Shown piece by piece: positions 41,446-49,342 of a stretch of 52,278 nucleotides of DNA. The notes below the pieces were generated by a model, which worked only from the letters and a program-made list of their open reading frames with translations, was not told the origin of the DNA and ran no database searches. The stretch is from Bradyrhizobium sp. Ai1a-2 (GTDB lineage Bacteria > Pseudomonadota > Alphaproteobacteria > Rhizobiales > Xanthobacteraceae), in the NCBI RefSeq assembly GCF_000426245.1, contig NZ_AUEZ01000062.1:1-52278 (forward strand), in the 5' to 3' direction. Position numbers and translations under genes: made by a program. How positions within the stretch are numbered: the first letter of the stretch is position 1; every line of letters begins with the position of its first letter.

Positions 41446-42042
41446 CTATCGATTCCTTCGCATCGATGAGCCCCAGTTCTTCAGCGACGACCAGACGCCG
41501 CGCGACAGGCGGAAGCAGTCGACCGGGGTGGAGGAGCCGAGCGCCTCGAAGCGGTGCAGCTCGACGCCGCTCCACTGGAAGCCGCACTTCTCCAGGATGT
41601 TGCGCGACGACGGGTTGGCGACGCGGGCGCCGGAGAACAGGTGGTCGTGGTCGAACTCCTCGAAGAAGTAGTCGATCACCGCGCGCGCCGACTCAGTGCC
41701 ATAGCCCTGGCCCCAATGCTCGACGCCGAGCCAGTAGCCGAGCTCGGGCGCGTCCGGCTCGCGCCAATTGATGCCGACCATGCCGATCGGCGCGGAGCTG
41801 TTCTCGATCAGGAACACGGTCTCGCCGCCTGCGCCGGCGGTCGCACGCACGAATTCGACGGCATGCTCGCTCAGGTAAGGATGCGGCAGGCGACGGGTGT
41901 TCTCTGCAATGCGACGATCATTGGCGAGATGCGCAATTGCTTTTACGTCCGCGAGCGTCGGCTTGCGCAAGGTCAGCCGCTCGGTCTCGAGGACGTAACC
42001 TCTCGACTCTCGCAATATGGGGGTCGGGATATCCTGCAGCAT
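41446..42042 (-). CDS. GNAT-family N-acetyltransferase, RimJ-like
   Basis: This 198-aa GCN5-type acetyltransferase opens with ETERLTLRKPTLADVKAIAH and has the acetyl-CoA loop in GVEHWGQGYGTESARAVIDY (Q-x2-G-x-G/A), then VANPSSRNILEKCGFQ. The pattern matches RimJ/RimL-like enzymes that acetylate N-terminal amines or small molecules. It has a good AGGAG site 7 nt before the ATG at 42042. It precedes rpmA on the same strand, but a terminator lies between them, with the gene itself downstream of that terminator. Confidence 0.88.
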   Translation of the reverse strand: MLQDIPTPILRESRGYVLETERLTLRKPTLADVKAIAHLANDRRIAENTRRLPHPYLSEHAVEFVRATAGAGGETVFLIENSSAPIGMVGINWREPDAPELGYWLGVEHWGQGYGTESARAVIDYFFEEFDHDHLFSGARVANPSSRNILEKCGFQWSGVELHRFEALGSSTPVDCFRLSRGVWSSLKNWGSSMRRNR

Positions 42043-42118
42043 GTCGGGCTCCTGTGATGCGATAACGGTACGCTACGCTTCGATCCTTGCGCGGGGCCCC
42101 ACATGGGACACGCGCAAC

Positions 42119-42152
42119 AGAAAAGGGGAGGCCGGTATCCCGCCTCCCCTTG
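42119..42152 (-). terminator. Rho-independent terminator of rplU-rpmA
   Basis: On the minus strand AAGGGGAGGC (42151-42142) and GCCTCCCCTT (42132-42123) form a perfect 10-bp stem with a 9-nt loop, followed by TT and a T-rich tail (TTTTCTGTT). It lies about 60 bp after the rpmA stop. Confidence 0.85.
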
Positions 42153-42210
42153 GAGCCTCTTAGAGCCCCGCCGGTTCAACAGGATCCGGCGGACTCATAT
42201 CGTCCACCGT

Positions 42211-42483
42211 CTATTCGGCTGCAGCCTCGAGTACCGGAATCACCGATACGAAGGTGCGGCCATTGCCTTTAGCGCGGAACTCCACACGACCTTCGACCTT
42301 GGCGAAAAGGGTATGATCTGTTCCCATGCCGACATTAAGGCCCGGATGCCACGTTGTGCCGCGCTGACGCGCGATGATGTTACCGGGAATCACGAGCTCG
42401 CCACCGAACGCCTTGACGCCAAGGCGCTTGCCCTTGGAATCACGTCCGTTTCGCGATGAACCGCCTGCTTTTTTGTGAGCCAT
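42211..42483 (-). CDS. rpmA: 50S ribosomal protein L27
   Basis: This 90-aa L27 begins MAHKKAGGSSRNGRDSKGKR, diagnostic for the family, with no N-terminal Firmicutes-type extension. It continues IIARQRGTTWHPGLNVGMG and DHTLFAKVEGRVEF. L27 reaches the peptidyl-transferase centre of the 50S subunit. A GGAGA site precedes the ATG. It is second in the rplU-rpmA operon with a 123-bp gap. Confidence 0.97.
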   Translation of the reverse strand: MAHKKAGGSSRNGRDSKGKRLGVKAFGGELVIPGNIIARQRGTTWHPGLNVGMGTDHTLFAKVEGRVEFRAKGNGRTFVSVIPVLEAAAE

Positions 42484-42606
42484 AGCTCGTCTCCAACTGC
42501 AGTAGTTATCTAGATCAATTCCTTGACGGAATCATTTCACTTTTTGTCACGCTTCAACTTTTGAGGCGCGACATTCACATCTATCTCACGCGACCTTCTT
42601 GAAGGC

Positions 42607-42990
42607 TTACGCAGCATCCTCGGTGGGCGCTGCAGCAACCTTTTCCTTCTTCGGTCGCGGACCGATCGTCGGCTTCGCGTTGTCGGTCAGGATCTCGGTG
42701 ATCCGCAACACCGTCAGCTCATCGCGATAGCCGCGCTTGCGGCGCGAATTCTTGCGGCGGCGCTTCTTGAACGCGATCACCTTCGGACCGCGCTTGTGGT
42801 GCAGCACTTCGGCCGCCACCGAAGCGCCTGCCACCGTCGGCGCGCCCAGGACCGGCGTCTCGCCGCCGACCACCAGAACTTCGCCAAGCTGCACGATCGT
42901 GCCGACATCGCCGGCGATCTTGCCAATCTCGAGAACATCATCCGGAACGACGCGGTACTGCCGGCCGCCGGTTTTGATGACTGCGAACAT
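42607..42990 (-). CDS. rplU: 50S ribosomal protein L21
   Basis: This 127-aa L21 starts MFAVIKTGGRQYRVVPDDVL and has the family signature region VIAFKKRRRKNSRRKRGYRD. It is about 24 residues longer than the E. coli protein because of a C-terminal low-complexity tail rich in Lys, Ala and Pro. L21 binds 23S rRNA in the 50S subunit. An AAGGA lies 8 nt before the ATG. It is followed by rpmA and preceded by a strong promoter and a roughly 150-nt leader. Confidence 0.97.
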   Translation of the reverse strand: MFAVIKTGGRQYRVVPDDVLEIGKIAGDVGTIVQLGEVLVVGGETPVLGAPTVAGASVAAEVLHHKRGPKVIAFKKRRRKNSRRKRGYRDELTVLRITEILTDNAKPTIGPRPKKEKVAAAPTEDAA

Positions 42991-43150
42991 CGTTTGATTC
43001 CTTCGTGTTCGATCCCGTCCTCGGGGAGAACCCCGGGCCGGCTTCTTGTTCAGTCGCTATGGGTTACGATTTTCGCGCGGCGCGGGGACATGCCCCGGAA
43101 TTCGCACAAAAACAAAGCGGCGCGAGAAATCCCACGCCGGATTGGCCGCC

Positions 43151-43178
43151 GTTATAGCGGCCAAGCCCCAGGAGTCAA
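43151..43178 (-). promoter_or_regulatory. Sigma70-type promoter of rplU-rpmA, with a long leader
   Basis: On the minus strand TTGACT (43178-43173), a 16-bp spacer and TATAAC (43156-43151) form a strong housekeeping-type promoter. Transcription would start near 43144, leaving a roughly 150-nt untranslated leader before rplU. The leader includes a GC-rich hairpin (CCCGGGG and CCCCGAGG arms near 43018-43037). Leaders of L21 operons are autoregulated in some bacteria; that is not shown here. Confidence 0.7.
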
Positions 43179-43254
43179 GGCAAACAGGCCGAAAATCGGC
43201 CGAAAATGAAGGATTTGGAGCGATTTTGGGTGCGTTGAGCCCAGTTCCAGGCGA

Positions 43255-43330
43255 GTAGCCCGGGTGGAGCGCAGCGCAACCCGGGTCAGCCACCGGCCCC
43301 GGGTTACGCGTTCCGCTCCACCCGGGCTAC
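43255..43330. repeat. Paired inverted repeat, family A, copy 3
   Basis: The left arm 43255-43285 contains GGGTGGAGCGCAGCGCAACC. The right arm 43298-43330 is its complement with a small change at the centre (GGTTACGCGTTCCGCTCCAC). Confidence 0.85.
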
Positions 43331-43351
43331 GACGCTCCTCGGGATGAGGGT

Positions 43352-43861
43352 CTAGGAACCCGTTTTCGCCTTCGGATCGTCCTCCGCCATGGCGTGCGTC
43401 GGCGAGGTCTGGCGGGCGCCGGGGCCTGGATGCACGTGCACGGCCTTGGCGGTCAGCGGCTCGCCGCATTCGGAGCAGACCATCACGGGGTCGAACATGT
43501 GTCCGCAGTTCTTGTGCTGATGCAGCATCGGACGGCCGCGCGAGTCGACCATGTGGACGTTGCCCCAGTGCACGATCGACATGATGATCGGATAGAGGTC
43601 GAGACCCTTCTGCGTCAGGATATATTCGTAGCGCTTCGGCGATTCCTGGTACGGGATCCGGCGCAGCACGCCAAAGCGCACCAGCTTCTTCAGCCGTTCG
43701 GCGAGCAGATGGCGGGTGATGCCGAGCGACGACTGGAACGCCTCGAACCTTCGCTTGCGAAGAAAACACTCGCGGAGGATCAAGAGGCTCCAGCGGTCGC
43801 CGATCACGGCCACGGTGCGGGCCAATGAGCACGGCTCCTCTTCAAGCGTATCCCATTTCAT
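43352..43861 (-). CDS. HxlR-family transcriptional regulator with a zinc-ribbon-like tail
   Basis: This roughly 169-aa HxlR/MarR-like winged-HTH regulator starts with CSLARTVAVIGDRWSLLILR, the typical HxlR opening. FQSSLGITRHLLAERLKKLV (recognition region) and YILTQKGLDLYPIIM follow. After the domain (about residue 110) comes HKNCGHMFDPVMVCSECGEP, whose four Cys/His could bind zinc. The ATG at 43861 has GGAGA 5 nt upstream. It is divergent from the catabolic genes starting at 44054 and is the likely local regulator. Confidence 0.88.
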   Translation of the reverse strand: MKWDTLEEEPCSLARTVAVIGDRWSLLILRECFLRKRRFEAFQSSLGITRHLLAERLKKLVRFGVLRRIPYQESPKRYEYILTQKGLDLYPIIMSIVHWGNVHMVDSRGRPMLHQHKNCGHMFDPVMVCSECGEPLTAKAVHVHPGPGARQTSPTHAMAEDDPKAKTGS

Positions 43862-43970
43862 CAATGTCTCCAGTCACCTGCAGTCCGCGAAGCAGTATTC
43901 ATTCTAATTCGGTACTGAGGCCTGTTCAACCGTTTGTGCTCCGACCGTTACCACAGGGCCCAATCCGCTA

Positions 43971-43998
43971 TTGACAGTTCTAAAATAGAACCTTAAAG
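43971..43998 (+). promoter_or_regulatory. Promoter with an embedded palindrome upstream of the catabolic operon
   Basis: TTGACA (43971-43976) is a perfect -35 box. A 16-bp spacer leads to TTAAAG (43993-43998), a weak -10. Within the spacer GTTCTA-AAA-TAGAAC (43977-43991) is a perfect dyad, well placed for a repressor. The divergent HxlR protein is the obvious candidate to bind it. The site is 56 bp before the first gene. Confidence 0.6.
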
Positions 43999-44053
43999 CC
44001 CAGATGGCAAGCGATGGCGGCGACGGGCCGCCCCGCACAAGGAAAGGCAATCG

Positions 44054-44704
44054 ATGGCTGCTCCGCTCAAGGTCGAGTTTCATTTCGATTTCGGCAGCCC
44101 GAACGCCTATCTCGCCGAGCTTGTCCTGCCGGCCATCGAGAAACGCACCGGCGTGAAGTTCGACTACGTCCCGGTGCTGCTCGGCGGCGTCTACAAGGCG
44201 ACCGGCAACATGTCCCCGTTCGACTCGCTGCGCGGGATCAAGAACAAGGCCGAATACAATGCGCTTGAAACCGAGCGCTTCCTGCGGCGCCACAACATCA
44301 CGAAGTTCAGATCGAACCCGTTCTTCCCGGTGAACACCCTGATGCTGATGCGTGGCGTGATCGCCGCGGAACTCGAGGGACTGTTCGAGCCCTATTTCCG
44401 CGCGGCCTACCACCACATGTGGGTCGAGCCGAAGAAGATGGACGATCCGCAGGTCTTCCGCGACGCGTTCCTCTCGTCCGGTGTCGATATCGATCGCGTG
44501 ATCGCGCGCATCCAGCAGGATGACGTCAAGAGGAAGCTGATCGAGAACACCGAGAACGCGGTGGCGCGCGGCGAGTTCGGCTCGCCGACCTTCTTCGTCG
44601 GCGACGAGATGTTCTTTGGCAAGGATCACCTGCGCGAGGTCGAGGAAGAGATCGTCGCGCAACTTGCGGCAGCGAAAGGCTGCGCGAGGCGGCAGGGACT
44701 CTAA
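44054..44704 (+). CDS. 2-hydroxychromene-2-carboxylate isomerase-like (DsbA/GST-kappa fold)
   Basis: This 216-aa protein is of the HCCA isomerase/kappa-GST family. It has FHFDFGSPNAYLAELVLPAI (the S-P-x-A-Y in place of the DsbA CxxC), VPVLLGGVYKATGN, KFRSNPFFPVNTLMLMRG and GEFGSPTFFVGDEMFFGKDHL. The Ser in DFGSPNAYL takes the thiol-contacting position. It probably uses glutathione to isomerise a ring-fission product of an aromatic pathway. An AAGGAAAG precedes the ATG. It is the first gene of the run on to the acyl-CoA ligase, SDR and hydratase. Confidence 0.88.
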   Translation: MAAPLKVEFHFDFGSPNAYLAELVLPAIEKRTGVKFDYVPVLLGGVYKATGNMSPFDSLRGIKNKAEYNALETERFLRRHNITKFRSNPFFPVNTLMLMRGVIAAELEGLFEPYFRAAYHHMWVEPKKMDDPQVFRDAFLSSGVDIDRVIARIQQDDVKRKLIENTENAVARGEFGSPTFFVGDEMFFGKDHLREVEEEIVAQLAAAKGCARRQGL

Positions 44705-44758
44705 GCAAACAAATCACGGCAAGACCCGAGACAAGGGGCGTGGCGGCGGGAGGTGGCA

Positions 44759-46315
44759 TTGACGATATTGGAGCGGGCGGCCCCGGTGGCCGAGGTTCTG
44801 GCAAGTCTGCCGAACCGGATTCATCAGGTGATCGACCGGCATGTCGCGGCAACGCCGGATCGGACGGCGCTGATCGATGATGGCGGCAGCTTGAGCTATC
44901 GCGAACTCGACCGCGCGATTAGCGGCACCGCGGACGCGCTGCGTGCGCTCGGCGTCCGTGCCGGCGATCGCATCATGATCGTCAGCGAGAATGCGATCCC
45001 GCTCGCCTGCCTTCTGTTCGCCGCAAGCCGGCTCGATGCCTGGGCGATCGTGGTCAATCCGCGGCTGTCGCCGCGCGAACTGGACCTGATCCGGGATCAC
45101 AGCGGCGCACGCCGCGCCTTCTTCACCGCCGACGTTTCCAAGGAAGCCGCCGCGCATGCCGCGCGTTACGGCGCACCGGTTCAGGATGTCGGCCCGCTCT
45201 ATGGCATCGGCGTTTCCCCGCTGAACGAGGCGACCTCGCCCGAGCCGGTCGAGGTCGACGGCGCCAGCCAGGTCGCCGTGCTCATCTACACATCGGGCAC
45301 CACGGGGACGCCGAAAGGCGTGATGCTGACGCACCGCAATCTCCTGTTCAGCGCGCAGACCACCGCGGAGCTGCGCAGGATGACGTCGGACGACGTGCAA
45401 TATTGCGTGCTGCCGATCTCGCACATCGTCGGCATCTCGCTGTTGACGATGACGCTGATGACCGGCGCCACCGTCCGCCTGGTCGCGAAGTATGATCCGG
45501 CGGCGCTGGTGCAGGCGATGGCGGAGGAAGGCATCACGATCCTGAACGGCGTTCCCGCCACCTATCAGCGGCTGCTCGAATACAGGCGGACGTCAGGTCT
45601 TTCGAAATTGAACCGCGGTGCGCTGCGCCTGATCTCTGTCGCGGGCGCGCCGCTCGATCTCGACCTGAAATCGCGGGTCGAACAGGAACTCGGGCTGCCT
45701 TTGCTCAACGGCTACGGCATCACCGAATGCTCCCCCGGCATTGCCGGCGCCCGTCCGGAGGCGCCGCGGGCCGACCATGGCGTCGGCACGCTGTTGCCCG
45801 GCCTTGAGGCGAGGATCGTCGGCCGGGACGGCAAGCTCGTTGCGAGCGGCGCGGTCGGCGAACTCCATGTCCGCGGCGCCAATGTCATGCGCGGCTATTA
45901 TCGCGCCCCCGATCTCACCGCGAAGGCGATCGATCCTGACGGCTGGTTCAACACCGGTGATCTTGCGCGCTTCGAGGGCGACTGCCTCTATATCGTCGGC
46001 CGCACCAAGGAGATGATCATCCGCTCCGGTTTCAACGTCTATCCGGCCGAGATCGAGGCCGTGCTCTCGACCCATGACGCCGTGGTGCAGTGCGCCGTGG
46101 TGGGGCGGTCGGTCGAGGGCAATGAGGAAGTGGTGGCGTTCGTCCAGTTGCTGCAGGGCTCGAAGGCGACACCGCAGGATTTGATGGCGCATGTGGCGCC
46201 GCAGCTTACCTCCTACAAGCGGCCGTCAGAGATCATCCTGCTCGATGCGCTGCCGGCGACCTCGACGGGGAAGATCTTGAAGCACAAACTGGCGGAGTCG
46301 CTGCGCACGTCCTGA
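44759..46315 (+). CDS. Acyl-CoA synthetase / AMP-dependent ligase
   Basis: This roughly 518-aa ANL-superfamily enzyme has AMP-binding P-loop LIYTSGTTGTPKGVMLTH, motif NGYGITECSPG, GWFNTGDLARFEGDCLYIVG and the C-terminal catalytic Lys in STGKILKHKL. It would activate a carboxylic acid to its CoA thioester via an acyl-AMP. The pattern fits long-chain or aromatic acyl-CoA ligases; the substrate is unknown. The best start is TTG at 44759, 5 nt after GGGAGG; a GTG at 44753 is an alternative. It follows the HCCA isomerase gene by 54 bp and is followed by the SDR gene, so it is probably in one operon. Confidence 0.88.
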   Translation: MTILERAAPVAEVLASLPNRIHQVIDRHVAATPDRTALIDDGGSLSYRELDRAISGTADALRALGVRAGDRIMIVSENAIPLACLLFAASRLDAWAIVVNPRLSPRELDLIRDHSGARRAFFTADVSKEAAAHAARYGAPVQDVGPLYGIGVSPLNEATSPEPVEVDGASQVAVLIYTSGTTGTPKGVMLTHRNLLFSAQTTAELRRMTSDDVQYCVLPISHIVGISLLTMTLMTGATVRLVAKYDPAALVQAMAEEGITILNGVPATYQRLLEYRRTSGLSKLNRGALRLISVAGAPLDLDLKSRVEQELGLPLLNGYGITECSPGIAGARPEAPRADHGVGTLLPGLEARIVGRDGKLVASGAVGELHVRGANVMRGYYRAPDLTAKAIDPDGWFNTGDLARFEGDCLYIVGRTKEMIIRSGFNVYPAEIEAVLSTHDAVVQCAVVGRSVEGNEEVVAFVQLLQGSKATPQDLMAHVAPQLTSYKRPSEIILLDALPATSTGKILKHKLAESLRTS

Positions 46316-46364
46316 GGGCGCGCCGCGACTTCAATTCATTTCAATCAGCAGTCGGGAGAGGCCA

Positions 46365-47102
46365 ATGCAGAAGAGAAATGCGACGGCGGCGGTTATCGGG
46401 GCCGGCGATTATATCGGCGGCGAGATCGCCAAGAAATTTGCGTCCGAAGGTTTCACGGTCTTCGCCGGGCGACGCAACGGCGCCAAGCTCGAACCGCTGG
46501 TGAAGGACATCGAGGCGGCCGGCGGCGAAATCCATGCCCGCTCGCTCGACGCGCGCAAGGAAGACGAGATCATCTCCTTCCTCAGCGACGCCGACAACCA
46601 CGCGCCGCTCGAGGTCTGCATCTTCAACATCGGCGCCAATGTCAATTTCCCGATCCTGGAGACCACCGAGCGCGTGTTCCGCAAGGTCTGGGAGATGGCC
46701 TGCTATTCCGGCTTCCTCGCGGGCCGCGAGGCGGCGCGGCTGATGCTGCCGCGCGGCCAGGGCAACATCTTCTTCACCGGCGCCACCGCATCCTTGCGCG
46801 GCGGGCCGGGCTACGCGGCTTTCGCCAGTGCCAAGTTCGGCCTGCGCGCTGTGGCGCAGGCGATAGCACGCGAACTGGGTCCGCAGAACATCCATGTCGC
46901 CCATCTCATCATCGATTCCGGCGTCGACACCGAATGGGTACGGCAGCGGCGCATCGAAGCCCTTGGCCCCAACGCGCTCGACAATCCCGACCTGTTGATG
47001 CCGCCGGCCTCCGTCGCCGGCGCCTACTGGCAGCTCTACCAGCAGCCGAAGAGTGCCTGGACGTTCGAACTTGAAATCCGCCCGTTCGGCGAGAAGTGGT
47101 AA
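46365..47102 (+). CDS. Short-chain dehydrogenase-like protein with FxxxK in place of YxxxK
   Basis: This 245-aa SDR-fold protein has a cofactor loop reading VIGAGDYIGGEIAKKF and FAGRRNGAKLE after strand 2. N-I-G at the NNAG position reads FNIGANVNF. The catalytic block is ATASLRGGPGYAAFASAKFG, so Phe stands where the active Tyr of YxxxK is expected, two residues after another Tyr-Ala-Ala. The Lys is kept. It may use the earlier Tyr or be non-oxidoreductive. Similar glucose-dehydrogenase-named SDRs with this block exist by recall. It lies 49 bp after the acyl-CoA ligase and about 20 bp before the enoyl-CoA hydratase gene. Confidence 0.82.
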   Translation: MQKRNATAAVIGAGDYIGGEIAKKFASEGFTVFAGRRNGAKLEPLVKDIEAAGGEIHARSLDARKEDEIISFLSDADNHAPLEVCIFNIGANVNFPILETTERVFRKVWEMACYSGFLAGREAARLMLPRGQGNIFFTGATASLRGGPGYAAFASAKFGLRAVAQAIARELGPQNIHVAHLIIDSGVDTEWVRQRRIEALGPNALDNPDLLMPPASVAGAYWQLYQQPKSAWTFELEIRPFGEKW

Positions 47103-47122
47103 CAGCCAGCTGGGAGCAAATC

Positions 47123-47896
47123 ATGAGCGAGCATGTCAAGACCGAGGTCGCCGACGGCGTGATGACGGTGACCTTGCAACGGCCGGAGAAGAAGAACGCG
47201 CTCACCACGGCCATGTATGACGCGATGTCTAACGCGCTCGAACGGGCCGAGACCGATGGCTCGATCCGGGTGGTCCTGTTCCAGGGCGACGGCGACAGCT
47301 TTACGGCAGGCAACGACCTCGCCGATTTCGCGAGCCAGGCCAACGGCGCCAATTCCGTCGAGGGTGGGGCACACCACTTCATCGATACCATCGGCAAGGC
47401 GAGGAAGCCGCTGGTCGCAGCCGTGCAGGGCAATGCCGTCGGCGTCGGCACCACCATGCTGCTGCATTGCGACCTGGTTTATCTCGCCGAAAATGCGCGG
47501 CTGATCACGCCGTTCGTCAATCTCGCGCTGGTGCCGGAGGCGGCGTCGAGTTTCCTGCTGCCGCTCCGGATCGGCCACGCGCGGGCCTATGCGATGTTCG
47601 CGCTCGGCGAGCCGATGGAGGCTGCCGCGGCATTGGCCTGCGGCTTGGCGAACGCCGTGGTGCCGCAGACGGAGCTGCGCAAGAAGGCGCACGATGCCGC
47701 GATCGCGCTGACCAAGCGGCCGGCCGGATCGCTGAGCCTCACCAAGCAGTTGATGCGCGACCATGAGCGGATCGCGGCGCGGATGGCCGAGGAGGGCAGC
47801 CTGTTCAAGGAGCGGCTGAAGACGCCGGAAGCACGCGAGGCCTTCGCAGCCTTCGCCGAACGACGGCCGCCCGACTTCACCAAGTTCCAGGCCTGA
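47123..47896 (+). CDS. Enoyl-CoA hydratase/isomerase-family protein
   Basis: This 257-aa crotonase-fold enzyme has the oxyanion-hole segments DSFTAGNDLADF (A-G-x-D-L) and AAVQGNAVGVGTTMLLHCDL. The catalytic Glu is in NLALVPEAASSFLLP, with the other common Glu position occupied by a non-acidic residue, as in many isomerase or hydrolase-like members. It probably adds water to, or isomerises, an enoyl-CoA made by the ligase upstream. GGGAGC lies just upstream of the ATG at 47123. It is 20 bp after the SDR gene and is the last gene before a family C repeat. Confidence 0.87.
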   Translation: MSEHVKTEVADGVMTVTLQRPEKKNALTTAMYDAMSNALERAETDGSIRVVLFQGDGDSFTAGNDLADFASQANGANSVEGGAHHFIDTIGKARKPLVAAVQGNAVGVGTTMLLHCDLVYLAENARLITPFVNLALVPEAASSFLLPLRIGHARAYAMFALGEPMEAAAALACGLANAVVPQTELRKKAHDAAIALTKRPAGSLSLTKQLMRDHERIAARMAEEGSLFKERLKTPEAREAFAAFAERRPPDFTKFQA

Positions 47897-47904
47897 TCGC
47901 TTTC

Positions 47905-48034
47905 CCTCCCCCGCTTGCGGGGGAGGGCCGGGGTGGGGGTGTCGCCGCGGGCGAGCCTCTTCGTGTGGAGAGAGCCCTCACCCGGATCGCATCTGGCGAT
48001 GCGATCCGACCTCCCACGCAAGCGGGGGAGGTGA
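47905..48034. repeat. Paired inverted repeat, family C, copy 4
   Basis: It opens CCCTCCCCCGCTTGCGGGGG, closes CTCCCACGCAAGCGGGGGAG, and has a central GGATCGCATCTGGCGATGCGATCC hairpin (about 47984-48007, 9-bp stem). It splits the enoyl-CoA hydratase from the maleylacetate-reductase-like gene. Confidence 0.85.
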
Positions 48035-48077
48035 ACGAGTCTGACGCCGGACCGCACCAGATCAAGGGAGGCCGAAC

Positions 48078-49238
48078 ATGCACAGCGCGGGCAGCTATCA
48101 ATATCCTTCGATGGATTCGGTGATCTATGGCAAGCCCGCGGCCGAGGCGCTGCGCGAGGAGGCCGAGCGGCTCGGCGCCAAGCGCGTCTATCTGATCGTC
48201 AGCCGCACGCTCAACAGCACGACCGACGAGATCGAGAAGATCCGCAAAGCTCTCGGCGACCGTTATGCCGCGACCTTTGACGGCATTCCGCAGCACACCA
48301 CGCGCGACGTCGTGGTGCAGACTGCAAAGCACGCCAAGGAGGCCGGCGCCGATCTCGTGGTCGCGGTCGGCGGCGGCTCGGTGGTGGACGCGGCCAAGAT
48401 CGTGCTGATGTGCATGGAGCACGAGATCTTCGATCCCTCGGGGCTCGATGGTTTCGAGACCACGCCCGAGCGCCGCTTCGGCCCCTTCCGCACGCCGAAG
48501 GTGCGGATGATCGCGATTCCGAGCACATTGTCCGGCGGCGAATACAATTCCGGCACGCTGGTCACCGACACGCGCCGCAAGCTGAAGCAGATCTTCAATC
48601 ACCCGATGATGATGCCGCGCACCATCATCCTCGATCCCGCCATCACGCGCTACACGCCGGAGAAGCTATGGCTCGGTTCCGGCACTCGCGCGATGGATCA
48701 CGGCATCGAGGCGATCTGCTCGATCCGCGGCAACGCGCTGGTCGATGCCGTCTGCCTGCAGGGCCTGCGTTATCTCCATGACGGCCTGACGCGCACCAAG
48801 GACAATCCGAACGACGAAGCGGCGCGGATCAATTGCCAATTGGGCTCCTGGATGTCGGCGTTCGGATTGCAGGCGCGGGTGCCGATGGGCGCGAGCCACG
48901 CGATTGGCCATGTGCTTGGCGGCACCTGCGACGTGCCGCATTATTTCTGCACGGCGGTGATGATGCCGAGCGTGCTGCGCTACAATCGTCCCGCGACCGA
49001 GCAGGCACAGAAATCGATCGCAGCTGCACTCGGCGCGCCCGAGCTTGATGCGGGCGAGGCGTTCGCTGGTTTCATTGCCAGGCTCGGCCTGCCGCAGCGG
49101 CTGGCCGATGTCGGGGTGGGCGAGGACCGCTTCGAGCTGATCGGCAAGAATGCGATGCTGTCGATCTTCACCCGCTCCAACCCGCAGCCGATCCGTGAGC
49201 CGGCCGACGTCGTCAAGATCCTGCAGCTTGCGGCCTGA
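48078..49238 (+). CDS. Iron-containing-ADH-fold enzyme, maleylacetate reductase-like
   Basis: This 386-aa protein is of the Fe-ADH/maleylacetate-reductase superfamily. The NAD(P) loop is VVAVGGGSVVDAAKIVLM. The metal region reads TRAMDHGIEAIC, where the first metal ligand Asp of Fe-ADHs (D-A-x-x-H) is Arg, and MGASHAIGHVLGGTCDVPHY, which resembles the H-x3-HVLGG...PH block of maleylacetate reductases. This favours a metal-independent, MacA-like enzyme, which would reduce maleylacetate to 3-oxoadipate at the end of an aromatic pathway. It follows the putative CoA genes after a repeat, so it may be separately transcribed. Confidence 0.82.
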   Translation: MHSAGSYQYPSMDSVIYGKPAAEALREEAERLGAKRVYLIVSRTLNSTTDEIEKIRKALGDRYAATFDGIPQHTTRDVVVQTAKHAKEAGADLVVAVGGGSVVDAAKIVLMCMEHEIFDPSGLDGFETTPERRFGPFRTPKVRMIAIPSTLSGGEYNSGTLVTDTRRKLKQIFNHPMMMPRTIILDPAITRYTPEKLWLGSGTRAMDHGIEAICSIRGNALVDAVCLQGLRYLHDGLTRTKDNPNDEAARINCQLGSWMSAFGLQARVPMGASHAIGHVLGGTCDVPHYFCTAVMMPSVLRYNRPATEQAQKSIAAALGAPELDAGEAFAGFIARLGLPQRLADVGVGEDRFELIGKNAMLSIFTRSNPQPIREPADVVKILQLAA

Positions 49239-49342
49239 ATCTGCCGCGGGCTGGCGGCTGCGGCGTTCCGGCCCCGGCGCGGCAGCGCAACCAAACCCGT
49301 TTCAGGCCGTTATCCCCCGGTTCCAACCGGGGCAAGGGTCTC

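Noticed and set aside
15617..48034. CRISPR-like array from recurring repeats
   Set aside because: The repeats are single inverted pairs scattered between genes, not tandem direct repeats with regular spacers, and no cas gene is present.
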